A stretch of DNA of 64,000 nt. Origin: Brassica napus. Its lineage: Eukaryota; Streptophyta; Magnoliopsida; Brassicales; Brassicaceae. A program made the position numbers and the translations under genes. Position 1 is the stretch's first letter, and each line of letters opens with the position of its first letter. The notes under the pieces are model-generated. The model did no database searches. It saw only the letters and a program-made list of their open reading frames with translations, and was not told the DNA's origin. The stretch is taken from NCBI RefSeq assembly GCF_020379485.1, contig NC_063437.1, positions 2,356,001 to 2,420,000 on the forward strand, in the 5' to 3' direction. Positions 1-10,980 of this stretch are shown one piece after another.

Positions 1-1788
1 CAATACAGTGTAAAAGCATTCTACCTTGTAATGATGCAAGTTGGTTATATTGCTTCTTTTTCTTGAACTCTTGGAGTTAAACTCATCATCCATAACCATC
101 AACTCAGTCTTGTAAGTTTTACAGAAGGAAAAAACTTTGTTGATCAGAGATTCCCATCCATTTTCCCTGAGCTTATTCAATTGTTGCTTGGTGGATTTCA
201 CAAGCGACATAGCATTCAGAATATCCAAGTCTTTCCTTTGAAGAGCCTTTGATAAACTATTTGTGATCCCAAGAATAAGCAACATTAACTGCAAGTAGAA
301 CACAAATTCAAAGGTGTAGAAGTAATTGAGAAGACCATTAGCTTGTCGTCTTTTGATAGCATCACTCCCATCTTTTTCGACATACTCAAGTACTGTAATG
401 ATAGAAGAAAACAAATCAACCAACCGCAGTAATGTTTTGTAATGAGAACCCCAACGAGTTTTACCGGGTCTTTGAAATGAAACCTCTTGGTTTAATCCCT
501 TTCCTGTCTTCATTTCACCTTTCTTAGTTCTTTCCTCTATTCTTTTCAGATGATCTTCTCGCACCATATCTTTTCTCTTACAAAAAGCCCCAACAACATT
601 TAACAAGACAGCAAGCTTATCAAAGAAATCCACAACCCCAAAATGCTTTTGAGCAACTACCACGACAACTAACTGGAGTTGATGAGCAAAACAATGGACA
701 TAATACGCAGAACTACATTCTCTCATAATTAAAGATCTCAAACCGTTGAATTCACCCTTCATATTACTCGCTCCATCATAACCTTGTCCTCTTAGCTTTT
801 TCATACTCAGTCCATGTTTAGCAAACAATGAATCAACAGCACACTTTAGAGATAAAGAAGATGTCTCTTTCACATGAACTAGACCAATGAACCTTTCTTT
901 AACTATCCCATGATTATCAACAAAGCGAAAAACCACTGCCATTTGTTCTTTGTCAGAAACATCTGCAGACTCATCCACCAACAAGCAAAATATATCATGA
1001 CCAACTTCTTGAATGACAGATTCAATAACTTCTTCTGCAAAACAATGAACTATATCTGTCTGAATTTTGTGGGACACCATCTGATTGTTTTTTGGAGCAT
1101 TCTCTAAAACAACTTTACTCATAAGTTCATTTTGCTCTGCTGTGTATTTCAAAAGCGCCAAAAAGTTTCCCTTGTTGACTGAATCTACTGACTCATCATG
1201 ACCTCGAAATGGTAGTCCTTGTTGTAACAAAAACCTACAAGCACCAATTGAAGCATTCAATCTGATCATGTATTCATTTTTAGCCGCATCATCTTGCTTA
1301 TAAAAAGCATGAACAATTGACTGCCCTGGTCTCATAAAATAATCAGCCCTTTTCAATGCACTATTGTGAAAACTGTTCACTGCTCCAACATGATCTTGTA
1401 ATCTCTCAGTCTTGTTCCAGTCATCAAAGCCAGTAATCACAAATGCATCACTTCCACCTTTATTTTCAGTGTAATCTCTAAACAAGTAGCAGAACAAACA
1501 ATATGCTTTGTCTTTCTTCACACTATATTCCAACCAATCACCATAGAGATCAAACCAAGATGGATTGAATCGTCTCAATTTGTTTGTAAACAATGTTTTA
1601 GGAAATTCATGACCACATGGTTGACAAGGACCTCTAATAAGATATTTGCGTATTACCTCATCTCTTTGATTTGGAGGATATTTTGATATTCTTTTCCTTT
1701 CTCCGGGATCATAAGGTAATTTCTCCAATTCATCTTCAGACATAGCTAAAGACTCAAACTTTCTTTTGGGTTTGAAATATTTTTCCAT
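1..1788 (-). CDS. hAT-superfamily transposase (TTF zinc finger / DUF4371, ZMYM1-like), 3' part outside window
   Basis: An uninterrupted reading frame of 596 codons runs from the ATG at 1786-1788 to the left edge with no stop, so the C-terminal hAT dimerisation region lies outside. The N-terminus (residues ~50-105) has the TTF-type zinc-binding pattern, with the motifs GPCQPCGHEFP and AYCLFCYLF. The DUF4371 catalytic core follows, with LLVDESADVSDKEQMAVV near residue 268 and GQGYDGASNMKG after it; the acidic residues there fit the RNase H-like DDE fold known for hAT transposases. The start is supported by a good acceptor just upstream (cttttgcag ending at 1800) and a matching donor at 2152/2151, which implies a 5'UTR intron. 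The family is annotated in plants as zinc finger MYM-type protein 1-like and acts in the nucleus on element termini. The intact frame means this copy may be recent or even active; activity is inferred, not shown. Confidence 0.9.
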   Translation of the reverse strand, partial: MEKYFKPKRKFESLAMSEDELEKLPYDPGERKRISKYPPNQRDEVIRKYLIRGPCQPCGHEFPKTLFTNKLRRFNPSWFDLYGDWLEYSVKKDKAYCLFCYLFRDYTENKGGSDAFVITGFDDWNKTERLQDHVGAVNSFHNSALKRADYFMRPGQSIVHAFYKQDDAAKNEYMIRLNASIGACRFLLQQGLPFRGHDESVDSVNKGNFLALLKYTAEQNELMSKVVLENAPKNNQMVSHKIQTDIVHCFAEEVIESVIQEVGHDIFCLLVDESADVSDKEQMAVVFRFVDNHGIVKERFIGLVHVKETSSLSLKCAVDSLFAKHGLSMKKLRGQGYDGASNMKGEFNGLRSLIMRECSSAYYVHCFAHQLQLVVVVVAQKHFGVVDFFDKLAVLLNVVGAFCKRKDMVREDHLKRIEERTKKGEMKTGKGLNQEVSFQRPGKTRWGSHYKTLLRLVDLFSSIITVLEYVEKDGSDAIKRRQANGLLNYFYTFEFVFYLQLMLLILGITNSLSKALQRKDLDILNAMSLVKSTKQQLNKLRENGWESLINKVFSFCKTYKTELMVMDDEFNSKSSRKRSNITNLHHYKVECFYTVL

Positions 1789-1799
1789 TGAAAACTTAA

Positions 1800-2151
1800 C
1801 TGCAAAAGAAAAAAAACATTCCTCAAACAACAATTCTATAATTCCTAAATTTTCATGATTTTTTATTAACCAAGTACTCACGTTTGCTAACACAAAATTC
1901 CACAAAAAATATAATTTGTTTCTTACTTTTTATTTCCCATCCATTCTCACGTTCTAACAATAATCTTCACGTTCTAACAATAATCCTATAGTTATCAAGT
2001 CTTTATCAATTTGGAAGAAAAAAAGCCTAGCATATAATCAAATAGTTAAATCGCAAGTTCGTAACTATTGCAAATTCGTAATTTAAAATTAGACAAAAAG
2101 TAATAGTTCTTATTTAAGAAGCAACAATAATTTAATATAGAAGCTTTTTAC
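1800..2151 (-). other. Putative 5'UTR intron of the hAT transposase gene
   Basis: On the minus strand the donor is gcag|gtaaaa at 2152/2151 and the acceptor is cttttgcag at 1800, immediately before the leader that carries the start codon. The span is AT-rich and has no coding signal. The assignment rests on splice consensus only. Confidence 0.5.
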
Positions 2152-2895
2152 CTGCGTTACTTTTTTGTTCGTCTGATTTAGAGTTTTTTGTGACTGGAAG
2201 CAGAAAACTTTAATTGAAAAAAATAAAAGGAAGAGAACAAAACGAAAGATAAAAGACGTATTGAACTAGGTCAACTTTTCACCATCCACTTCTTTCATTA
2301 ATTTTCTTTGATTTTGAATGGGTTATGGGTTTCTTAAATTGGGCTTTATATTTTAATTTTGGGCTACAATTATGTGTTTTTGAGTAATGATTTCACGAGA
2401 AGAATCTGTAGGAATACGTTACCTTATGTGTTCACTAATAATTATACATAACTAACTATACATAATTTTTTTTTTTGAAAAAGTAGACGGGGGCACGTGA
2501 CCCCATAGACTACCACATACGTCCGCCCCTGCTAGTATATGTCTCTGTTCATTCAAAAAAAATGTATTTGTTAATTTTCTCTTAGAATTTAATTAACGTT
2601 CCCAAGTCAGCACTGTGTTTGCCTTCTCCAAGACTTCATGTTCCTGCCCCTACTACCAAACTTAATCCAATTGGAAATTTCTTTGTTTATTGAACCTGAG
2701 GAACTTTAGAGTATGGAAAAGAAATGAAAAGGATTGTGGACAAAGAAAGTATCTTAGGTCGTGTGCTGCTTTAAAAATAAAAACGTTCTACGGTTTCTGT
2801 TTAGCATTTTACTTTTTAATTCATTTTTCTTAATTTTGTAAATATGAATTGTGGCAAATTTTGATTGGTAAGATGACTTATGCGTTATTAACTTA

Positions 2896-2935
2896 CTAGC
2901 ATGTTTCTTCCGTATACGCGCGGGTGTTCTTTCAT
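2896..2935 (-). mobile_element. Helitron-like 3' terminus (degenerate)
   Basis: Read on the minus strand, a GC-rich cccgcgcgtatacgg hairpin-like segment is followed by a terminal CTAG (2896-2899) and then T, the Helitron 3' end rule. The hairpin is imperfect. The 5' TC end was not located, so the extent of the element to the right is unknown. Confidence 0.4.
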
Positions 2936-3798
2936 TGTTTTTAATAAATTTAAAATGTTATTCTTAATCTTCATAGATAACAAAACATCTTCTTTTTTTA
3001 GTTCAACTTAAAAGTGTTGTAACTAGAAAAAATATTTATTTTACATATATATAAATCTGAATAATTATAAGAAGTAATTGATGATACATGACATTTTAGT
3101 ATATTTATTAGTGAAATATAGTAAAAGAAATATTGCAGTTTAGATAGTATGCTAATAATTTTTATATGTGAATATATTTAGCTGTCGACAAAAAAGTAAA
3201 TATATTTAGCTGATTACTTATTTTATTTTACCGAATTCAAAATGGCCTCAAACCTATCCAGACATGCTTATATATGTTACGAGAATGATATTTATTACAT
3301 AAAATACTGTTTAGAATAGTCATTTAAAGATTGTACAAATTTAATATTTAAGAATTTTCAAGCATAAAATGTTTTTTAAGATTTATTGATGTTTAAAGAG
3401 AGAAAAAGAATTTATTGGCAAAGTTTTGTTTAATGCTCCTTTGAATGGTTAAAAGGTTTTGCATCTGACCTATTTATCAAAAGGTGAGCGGTATGTGGGT
3501 TGAGAGTCTCCCTTCTTTTCCATTCTTCTTTTGTTGTGTCGACTTTAAACTAGAATATCTCGTTTTGTTTCTTCAACATAAGCAGCGAATCTCCTTGTAA
3601 TTAAGTTTGATTTTTCTGACAATCGTACCTCTTCATCTCACTTTTAATTAGTCTGCGTATTGACTTTCGATTTTAGTCGAGAGCTTTGGTTAGAGGAAGA
3701 AATTCATGGTCGCATGAAGATGTGGTAACATCGTGTAATAACCATCTTTAAAGAATAAAACGAAGACAAGGAAAAATCTTGTAACAGCCGAAAAAATT

Positions 3799-3991
3799 AC
3801 TCAAGTAAGTGGAAGTTGGATTGATCTTTTCCCTTCTTGCGCCCATTGACTCTAAACACAAAGTCTAAAAAGCCGATGGCGAGAGGCAGTCCTCGATGAT
3901 CGATAATGATCTAACCACTCGTAAAGCCGACAGCGAGAGGCAGTCCTTCTTGCGCCCATTGACTCTAAACACAAAGTCCACTTACTTGAGT
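3799..3991. repeat. Compound direct and inverted repeat
   Basis: A 34-bp segment at 3832-3865 recurs exactly at 3945-3978. A 23-bp segment at 3870-3892 recurs at 3924-3946 with two differences. The outer flanks form a perfect 15-bp inverted repeat: actcaagtaagtgga at 3799-3813 and its reverse complement at 3977-3991. No gene explains the arrangement. Confidence 0.8.
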
Positions 3992-5144
3992 AGGTTCTAT
4001 TTGGGATCGGAGGAGCACAAAGCTGTTGGTGTAGATTTGCTACCTTTTGCAAACATGAACGTTTTGTAATATGTAAGATATGGTTTTGGAACATCGGCCG
4101 AGCATGTATAAATTTTGATGTGGTTGAACTTAAAGTATATATGAATAAAAAAAAAAGTTTGTGAAATGCTTGGATTCCATATGATACTAGTCCTAGTCCG
4201 GGACGAACTAACTAACGGTTTCAAACTCGGGTTGCAAAGCCTTAACTTGGATTTGCTAGGAAACATGTTCTTGGACATATGATCTTAGGATTTCGGATCT
4301 GATCTGGGAACCTCGGATCAAATGTTTGGGCCCGTGGTAGTAGTATCTTCGATCTGGTTAGAGTTCTTAGTTCGTCATGTATGTTCTTGTTTGATTGGTG
4401 CATGACAAACTAATTAACTTTTATTTATTCCTGATCGGGAGTGTTACACATCGGTTCTTCTGCAAAACAAAATTAAAAAGAATTCAAAACTGCAAAACAT
4501 CAAATAATTAAATGCTGAGACATAACTTTAATGCTAAATCATTTGCTAAATAACTATAATACGAACTCGTATGCACCACCTACCAATGTATACCGGTGAA
4601 TTTCTGTAAGTTTTGCTTAATCTTTTGCAAAAATTATTTTGTACACATTTTTGATCGTTTCCCTAACTTCAAAAACTATTAGATTGAAGGATAGTCTTTA
4701 TCAATAGAAGAAAAATGAAAAGAATATATGATGTTGTGGCTTCCAAATCAAAAGGATAGGAGAGATGAAAACATATGTTACTTCGTGGAAGAAGTAAACA
4801 GTTTCAGTAATTTTATAAGTAATTTTTTTGTAGAAGTTATTCATTTAAAGTTGATGTAATGGAAGAGGTAGTGGGATGGCTGTGCCTGTATGTAACGGTT
4901 GAGGCTGATACAATAAGTTTGCTTTTTCTTTTTTTTTTCTGTAGTGAGGGAAGAAAAAAAAAGTATTTTGTTTCGTTTGTTTTTTTTCAGTATTTTTTTT
5001 TGAAAAATATAATATTTCGTACAGATAAAAAATTATTATCAAACATTTATATTATAATATAATATATTATACTCTAAATATATTTTACAAAACATAAAAA
5101 TATAAATGGATATTTTATAAAATGAATGGTTTATAAATTTACAT

Positions 5145-5187
5145 TGAACGCAAATTAAATCCGACGTCCGTGCGGGTCAAGATCTAG
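5145..5187 (+). mobile_element. Helitron-like 3' terminus
   Basis: The sequence ends gtccgtgcgggtcaagat then CTAG (5184-5187) followed by T, matching the Helitron 3' end seen in better copies in this window. The 5' boundary was not found, so only the terminus is annotated. Confidence 0.5.
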
Positions 5188-5665
5188 TGTGAATTATGGT
5201 TGAGAAACTTCCATTTTCGTCTCTGAGATTGCAAATGCACATGATCCCACTCATTTTATTTTAAATTTCTTTATTATTTTATGGTTTTAAAGTTTATAAA
5301 TCAAGGGTTCAATTTTAAAATCATCTACTAATTTCAGATGAAATTAATAAGGAACATGGGCCACCTTTTTTCATAGCCGGGCCTGGTCCTGACGCTACTA
5401 GTGTGGAAGAAGCCTTTGTATCATATTAACAAAAAGTGTTAAGCCACGTCATCAAATTAACCTCGTACCAGCACCCACGTCATCACGCTTATGATTTGTA
5501 GGTCCCACTTTTAAACGCGTATGATCGTCTACAGCCTATACCACCTAAGAATACGATACGCATTTTTTCTTCCCTTCCATGGAAATTGTGTTTCTGTATC
5601 TTGACTCTGGAAAAAATAGGGGGTTTGCTTAATCACAGAGGTTTTCTCTGGAGTCTCGTTCAACG

Positions 5666-6944
5666 ATGATGAAGAAGGTAATAAAATCAAATCTTCCTCT
5701 TTTTGTAGGAGGTGGTGAAGTTTAATTCTTTTTGCAATGATACAAAAATGGTAGATTGATTTAGGTCTCACACTTTTCTGAAACTTCCATATTTTCTTCT
5801 ATATAATTCACCCAATTCTTATCCTCCAAACTTCTATATTTTTAATTACCGTTTCGGTTTCTCTTGATACAAAAAAAAAATTGCTATCAGTTTTATATCA
5901 TTCATCGCTGCTTTGGTCTTATCGGAATATTATTTTTTCCATGTAAGGTTTTTGTGGGTTTGAATAAAGTTGGTGAAACCGTGTGTGTTTGTATTATATA
6001 TATCCATAAGATCTAAAAACTCAAACGCTCGAAATTTTTGTCTCGAGGTGAATTAATATTTGCTTAATCTTAAGCATTTCCATTGGTTAGAATCATAGTT
6101 TGCCTCGAAATTGTCTTTCGCAATAGAATCGGTTTGTTTCTGAAGATTTGTGTTGTTGATTCTCGTTTTTTGTTTATTTGTGTGGGGTCTTGACTTTTGT
6201 CTTAAGCTATCTTCGTTGTCCTTTTGTTAAAGCTTAAAGATTGTACCAAAACGAAAATTTGAGATTTTCCCCCAAATTGTTTTCATGTCAAATGTCATGT
6301 AGATTACTTATAATCATAAACCCTGTTCCAAAATTTTGATTTTTAATAGTTAAAAAACATGAATTTTATATATTTGTTGCAGGTATTAAAGCATATTGAA
6401 TATTCGCAGATTAGCCCCAAGAATCTCAAGACACATGGACTAAATCCGCAGCAGGTACTCTTTCGATACTTAAACCTCGATTTATATTAAAAAAGGTTTT
6501 CTGCTTTTACCGATGTGCACGAACAAAAACATGTTTGACTTTGGAAGATACGACTGAGAACTCTGAGCTCATTTTTGCCGTATAGTTAGTTAATCATCAC
6601 GCAACTGACGTATCATGGTTTTCCCATTCTCTTTTTCAATTAATAGATTATTCCAGTGTTCTATTTGGATTTGAAAAGCTATATTGTCATGCTTTGTTTC
6701 GACTTTTATTCTCTTTCCTTAGCATGTATATCACTCACTCTCTTTTTGGTATTATTCACTAATTTGATCTTCTTCTTCTCGTCTAATATGTTGGGACCTA
6801 ATCTCGAAGCTTAAATAATTAGACAACCATCTTCATTTCTTTTGCTTTAGTATACATTTCTTTATATAATGTGATTCTAGTAAAGTCATTTTTTTTTCTT
6901 TTGAAACTTCTTTGTAGATATCGCAGTTATACTCTAATGGGTGA
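5666..6944 (+). CDS. Upstream ORF (36 codons, three exons) in the leader of the nucleotidyltransferase gene
   Basis: Two consecutive ATGs at 5666-5671 open a frame that continues through exon 5666-5677, exon 6383-6454 and exon 6918-6944. All junctions are phase 0 with good donors (aag|gtaata, cag|gtactc) and acceptors (gttgcag, tttgtag). The peptide begins MMKKVLKHIEYSQISP, is basic and polar, and ends SQLYSNG. Its last codons overlap the main ATG in another frame (AATGGGTGA), so translating it should limit initiation at the main start. Splicing is inferred from consensus. That it is a conserved regulatory peptide is my hypothesis. The alternative is an ordinary leader with a chance frame. 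Confidence 0.5.
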
Positions 6945-9143
6945 TAATCAAAAAAGATTGTCAGTTTCATCATCTTCGTCTCATTTATCATGCTCACCGT
7001 CGCTGACAACAGCCCAAGCTGAAGGGGGTTCACCCATGATAGCTGAGGAGTCTTGGATGATTGCAGAAGAGAGAGCTCATGAGATACTAAGCATTATCCA
7101 ACCTTTCTATGTTTCAGATAGAAATAGGAATGAAATCATTGATTACGTACGAGCTCTAATCAAGAGTCATGATGGAATCGAGGTTATTGAAACCCCAATT
7201 AAATCTAACACTCTTGATTGTTTTTATGTTCTTTAATTTTCAAAGTGCAATTTGTATCTACAGGTATTTTCATTTGGTTCAGTGCCACTGAAAACATATC
7301 TCCCAGATGGAGATATTGATATGACGGTCATAACTAAGCAAGATATGGAGGATAAATTCTTTGAAAAAATGTATAATACACTTAAGAGTGAAGAAGGAAA
7401 ACCTGAATTCGATGTAACTGATGTTAAGTTTATCCCTGCACAGGTTTGTTTCCTTTTGGTTTCAGCTTTGCTTTGTAACTAAGAATGCTCCAGAAAACAT
7501 TATTATCGTGAACTTTTGCCCTTATGGATTGTAGGTCAAGGTCATAAAGTGCAACATCAGGAACATTGCTGTTGATATCTCCTTTAATCAAATGGCGGGT
7601 CTCTGTGCTTTATGTTTTCTGGAACAGGTACCATCACCTGTTCAAGAATAGCCTCTAGAAGTCTAGTAAACATATTTGTAGTCACTTGAGTTTCTAATAT
7701 TTATTCTGATGTATTTTCAGGTTGACCAACTCTTTGGAAGAGATCATCTTTTTAAGCGTAGCATCATCTTAATTAAAGCTTGGTGCTATTATGAGAGCAG
7801 AATTCTTGGTGCCAACATGGGATTGTTCTCAACATATGCATTGTCAATACTAGTCTTGTACATCATCAACCTATTTCACTCATCATTATCTGGCCCTTTA
7901 TCGGTAATTACTCTAATTTCTCTGGAGCTTTAGCATCGTCTACAATCGATATATGCAAAATATGAGATTAAAGTCATATTCGTCAACAGGTTCTCTACAA
8001 GTTCTTGGATTACTATGGTTCATTCGATTGGAGCAACTACTGTATCAGTCTCAGTGGTCCTGTGCCAATATCTCGTCTTCCAGAACTTATGGGTAAGGAT
8101 GATGTTAAAAACCGCAAACACTTCTTATTTGATGTTTTGGGTTTGATTCTCTCTCTCTCTATCCCTTTTACAGCGGCTTCTCCAGAAAATAGGCAGGAGT
8201 TATTGCTTGACCAGAAGTTTGTAAGAGATTGTGTAAAGTTATATCCTGCTCCAACGAAATCTGTTGAAACAAATGGTCTTGAGTTTCCTATCAAACAGCT
8301 CAACATAGTTGATCCTCTTAAATACAGCAACAACCTCGGAAAAAGTGTTACAATAGGTACGTTATTGATAAAGTTCTATAACCATTTGTACCAGTATAAA
8401 AATGTTTATTTAAAAAAAAACATTTTGTTAGGAAATGTCAAACGAGTAAAACATGCTTTTACACTGGGAGCTCGAAAGCTCAGAGATGTTCTTTCACTAC
8501 CTTGTGAAACCATTGGATGGAGACTGGAGAAGTACTTTGGCAATGCTTTGGAGAGGAATGGTAAGGGACAAAGGCAAGATGTGAAAGATCCTGTTACTGC
8601 GTTTGGTACTGGAAGGTCAGAACTATCTGATCTCAGTGGAGACTTTGAAGGTTACTATGGAAGGCTTGTGAGTTACCAAAACAACGAGTTTTATCGAAGA
8701 GCCATGAATGCTTCAACCTCAATGCAGCCTAATGGCTTTCAAAACATGGGAAAGAGGAGAGGAACAGGAACTTATATTCCTGATATGGTATGTGATTTCT
8801 AGCTTCTGAATTATTGGCTTAGAATTTTAACTTGTTGCTGCAATCTTCTAAAATTCTTGCTCACTGGTTGTTGCAGAGTCAACAGTTATACCATGCCAGG
8901 TTCAGAGGTTCGGGTGCTGGAAACTCAGCAGCTCATCATATAGGAGCCAGTAGTAGCTGCAATCTTTCTGGTGAAGTGTCTACTTCTTCTGCCAGTATCA
9001 AAGGAGAAGAATGTGTGAATTCAGAGCCTTGTCAGTCTTCACCACCAGAAAACATAGGAGATTCTATATCTTCAAGAACACTGGAAATGGAGAATGGCAA
9101 AGAAGAAGAGAGCAAAACCTCCCAAAAGTTGAAGAGTTCTTGA
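6937..9143 (+). CDS. Nucleotidyltransferase / PAP-OAS1 substrate-binding family protein
   Basis: There are eight coding exons: 6937-7182, 7264-7443, 7535-7627, 7721-7903, 7990-8092, 8174-8356, 8432-8787 and 8877-9143. They have consistent phases and GT-AG borders and give 536 residues. The polymerase-beta-type nucleotidyltransferase signature is in exon 2: FSFGSVPLKTYLPDGDID, with Gly87-Ser88 and metal-binding Asp99 and Asp101. The third carboxylate is likely Asp156 in IAVDIS. A PAP/OAS1-type central domain follows (KRSIILIKAWCYYESRILG). The C-terminal ~130 residues are low-complexity Ser/Glu-rich. The family resembles plant poly(A)/oligo(U) polymerases, but the RNA substrate is not known to me. 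It is probably the orthologue of At3g56320. The leader carries an overlapping upstream ORF. The start is the ATG at 6937, because the frame upstream of it lies in an intron. Confidence 0.9.
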
Positions 9144-9427
9144 CTTTAGTGTTGTGACAGAATCTTTGGTTGGTCTCTTGGTATACCTTCAGGATAACTA
9201 TGTTGTATCTTTAATTGCATGGAAAACTCTTTTTAGGATTTAAAAGATTCATCAGGAACTTGATTACTTTCTGTTGATCAATGTTTCTTGAGAGATATCT
9301 TCTTCATTGTTGGTAAGACAGTGCATACACTAGTGGTATGTATAGATTAAAAGTTACTGAAAAATTTGATTTGCCATTTGTCTTTTGCTTGGAGTTTACT
9401 TTCTTTTGATTCTTGATCAATTTTTAT
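9144..9427 (+). other. 3' flank of the nucleotidyltransferase gene
   Basis: These are AT-rich, T-rich sequences directly downstream of the stop and are the presumed 3'UTR. Nothing else is recognisable. Confidence 0.5.
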
Positions 9428-10850
9428 ACAAGATCTCTTGCCATTCTTAGACTTTTCAGAAACAAATGATCTAAACGCAGTTATATATTTAGTTAAAAAA
9501 TTAACACACATGTTCTAAGTATTGTATAACCAGACCTATGAAAGTTGTAAGGGTAAAAACAGCTTTCATTGCAAAATACACAACAAGCTGTTCACAATCA
9601 CACAGGGGAAATCTTTGGATTTGAATGCCTCACAAGAAGAGACTGTAGATCAGTGTGTGATATTTCCTGGGAGTGAGCTTGTAACAGTCATGCGCGTCTA
9701 CTTGAGCTTCAAAAGGAGACGGACGCAATGTGGGTTACATCTTTGTGCTGCCACAAATCTCGAACCAAGACGCTAATGGTAGATTCAAGACCAACCATAT
9801 CTGATGATGATGTAATGGTTGCATGATTATAATAACGTTTCCAGGGAGAAGCTACCAGTTGGTCACTAACCACACTTGTGGCACCTAAGTCAAACCGGTT
9901 GATAATCATCCTTTCCATTAGCTTGAATTTTCCTTCCTTGAACACCAAGTGGCTATGCAACCAGAAGTATTCTCAGATTCTACAATGGATATGCCGAAAA
10001 TCATGTAAGCAGTTAAGCTAACAAGTATAAAAAAGATGGATGTTCACCTTGGGTTACAGCAATGACATCCTTATTGCTCAAAATCTGAAAAGTTTAAGCG
10101 GTCATGTTTCTTACATCACAACCAATCAAATGTGGATTGATGCCTGCAGGAGAACCAGGAGGTAGAGCTTAAATCAAGGATGTAAAAGAAGATCAAGACC
10201 ACAATATCCAGATCTAATGCAATGTAAACGACTGTGATCAGTACTTCAACTGTAACAGGTCCAGCATATGTAGCTCAATTCTTATGCAAACCAGTAATTG
10301 TAGTCATACTTCGTAAACAACAAAAGAGAGAGAGAGAGAATAAAGCAATAAGATTATGATTTAAATAAAAACAATCCATTTCCAAGCAACTCAATGTTCA
10401 TAAACTACTCAAATCTTATATTAAAGAGCAAATGAAACGCCAAGTGCCAAGAGATTTTCACCTTGTCTATGTATCGTTGATATCATCAGGTGTGCGCCGA
10501 GCCGCCAACTGCTTCCAACACCCATACAAACAGGAAAAACGTATATGAATGTTACTAGATATACTACCTTTTATACAAGATCTCTTCAATTTTAGCTTCT
10601 ACGGAAACAAAATGGCCTTAAAAGCATTTCTTTATTTTGTACAAGATCTCGTTGTTCAAAAAAAAAGATACAAGATCTCTTCAATTTTAACACATGTTGT
10701 AGGTTTTGTACAACCAGGGTGAATAACAGCAGCTTTCATGTGTTATAAAATACAAAAAGTTGTACACAATCACAGTTGAAATCTTTTGATCTGAATGCGC
10801 TACAAGGGACTACACATCAGAACTTGATACTGCATGGGGAATGAGAACGT
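9428..10850. repeat. Diverged direct repeat of the alpha-galactosidase 3' region
   Basis: About 240 bp starting at 9428 (tacaagatctctt, then a segment reading aaccag...acagctttcat...acaatcaca) reappears in the same order at about 10570-10830. The copies differ by many substitutions and small indels. Each copy abuts a recognisable alpha-galactosidase C-terminal remnant on the minus strand, so this looks like a tandem duplication of a gene end. Confidence 0.65.
9636..10084 (-). pseudogene. Alpha-galactosidase (melibiase, GH27) C-terminal remnant, copy 1
   Basis: On the minus strand an exon at 10084-10048 reads ILSNKDVIAVTQ with an acceptor before it and a gtgaac donor after it. The segment at about 9880-9640 contains ATITSSSDMVGLESTISV, then VRDLWQHKDVT, and then EAQVDAHDCYKLTPR only after a one-base frameshift. 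These strings are characteristic of the C-terminal beta domain of plant GH27 alpha-galactosidases, which hydrolyse terminal alpha-galactose in the wall or apoplast. The catalytic barrel is absent. In Arabidopsis, At3g56310 lies beside At3g56320, so this is probably the decayed local orthologue. Confidence 0.75.
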
Positions 10851-10876
10851 ACATGTGACCGTCGTGGTAAATAAGT
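10810..10876 (-). pseudogene. Alpha-galactosidase 3'-terminal remnant, copy 2
   Basis: The minus strand encodes HDGHMYVLIPHAVSSSDV followed by a stop at 10810-10812. This matches the HDCxMYVLTP tail of plant alpha-galactosidases, with the usual Cys replaced by Gly. No other domain is recognisable upstream. A short open segment at about 10925-10985 (minus) ends at a gtgaga donor and is cut by the Helitron at 10981; its identity is unknown. Confidence 0.6.
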
Positions 10877-10980
10877 ATAAGTCAAAAACAGAATAAATAA
10901 GAGTTTGAGCAATAAGGAGAAACTTCTCACCATAATGATTGAAGAGAGCCATCCAAGACAGCTTCCCAGGTACACCAAAA

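Larger units (their letters stand above)
1..2531 (-). mobile_element. Autonomous hAT transposon, right-hand terminus in window
   Basis: The terminus at 2521-2531 reads (minus strand) CAGGGGCGGAC, a typical terminus for plant TTF-type hAT elements. It sits about 740 bp upstream of the transposase start codon. The 8 bp just outside (2532-2539, ctagtata) are the expected target-site duplication, but the partner copy is beyond the window. The same 11-bp terminus bounds a small MITE at 12083-12251. Confidence 0.8.
2540..5640. other. Gene-free intergenic stretch with repeat fragments
   Basis: I see no coding gene. The stretch holds two Helitron-type 3' termini (listed separately), a compound direct/inverted repeat at 3799-3991, and AT-rich sequence. 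The short frames here lack codon bias or recognisable motifs. The last ~300 bases, up to about 5640, presumably include the promoter and leader of the nucleotidyltransferase gene. Confidence 0.6.

Noticed and set aside
7183..7236. Continuation of the first nucleotidyltransferase coding exon to a stop at 7236
   Set aside because: Joining GAG at 7182 to GTATTTTCA at 7264 restores the conserved FSFGSVPLKTY motif in frame, so 7183-7263 is an intron.
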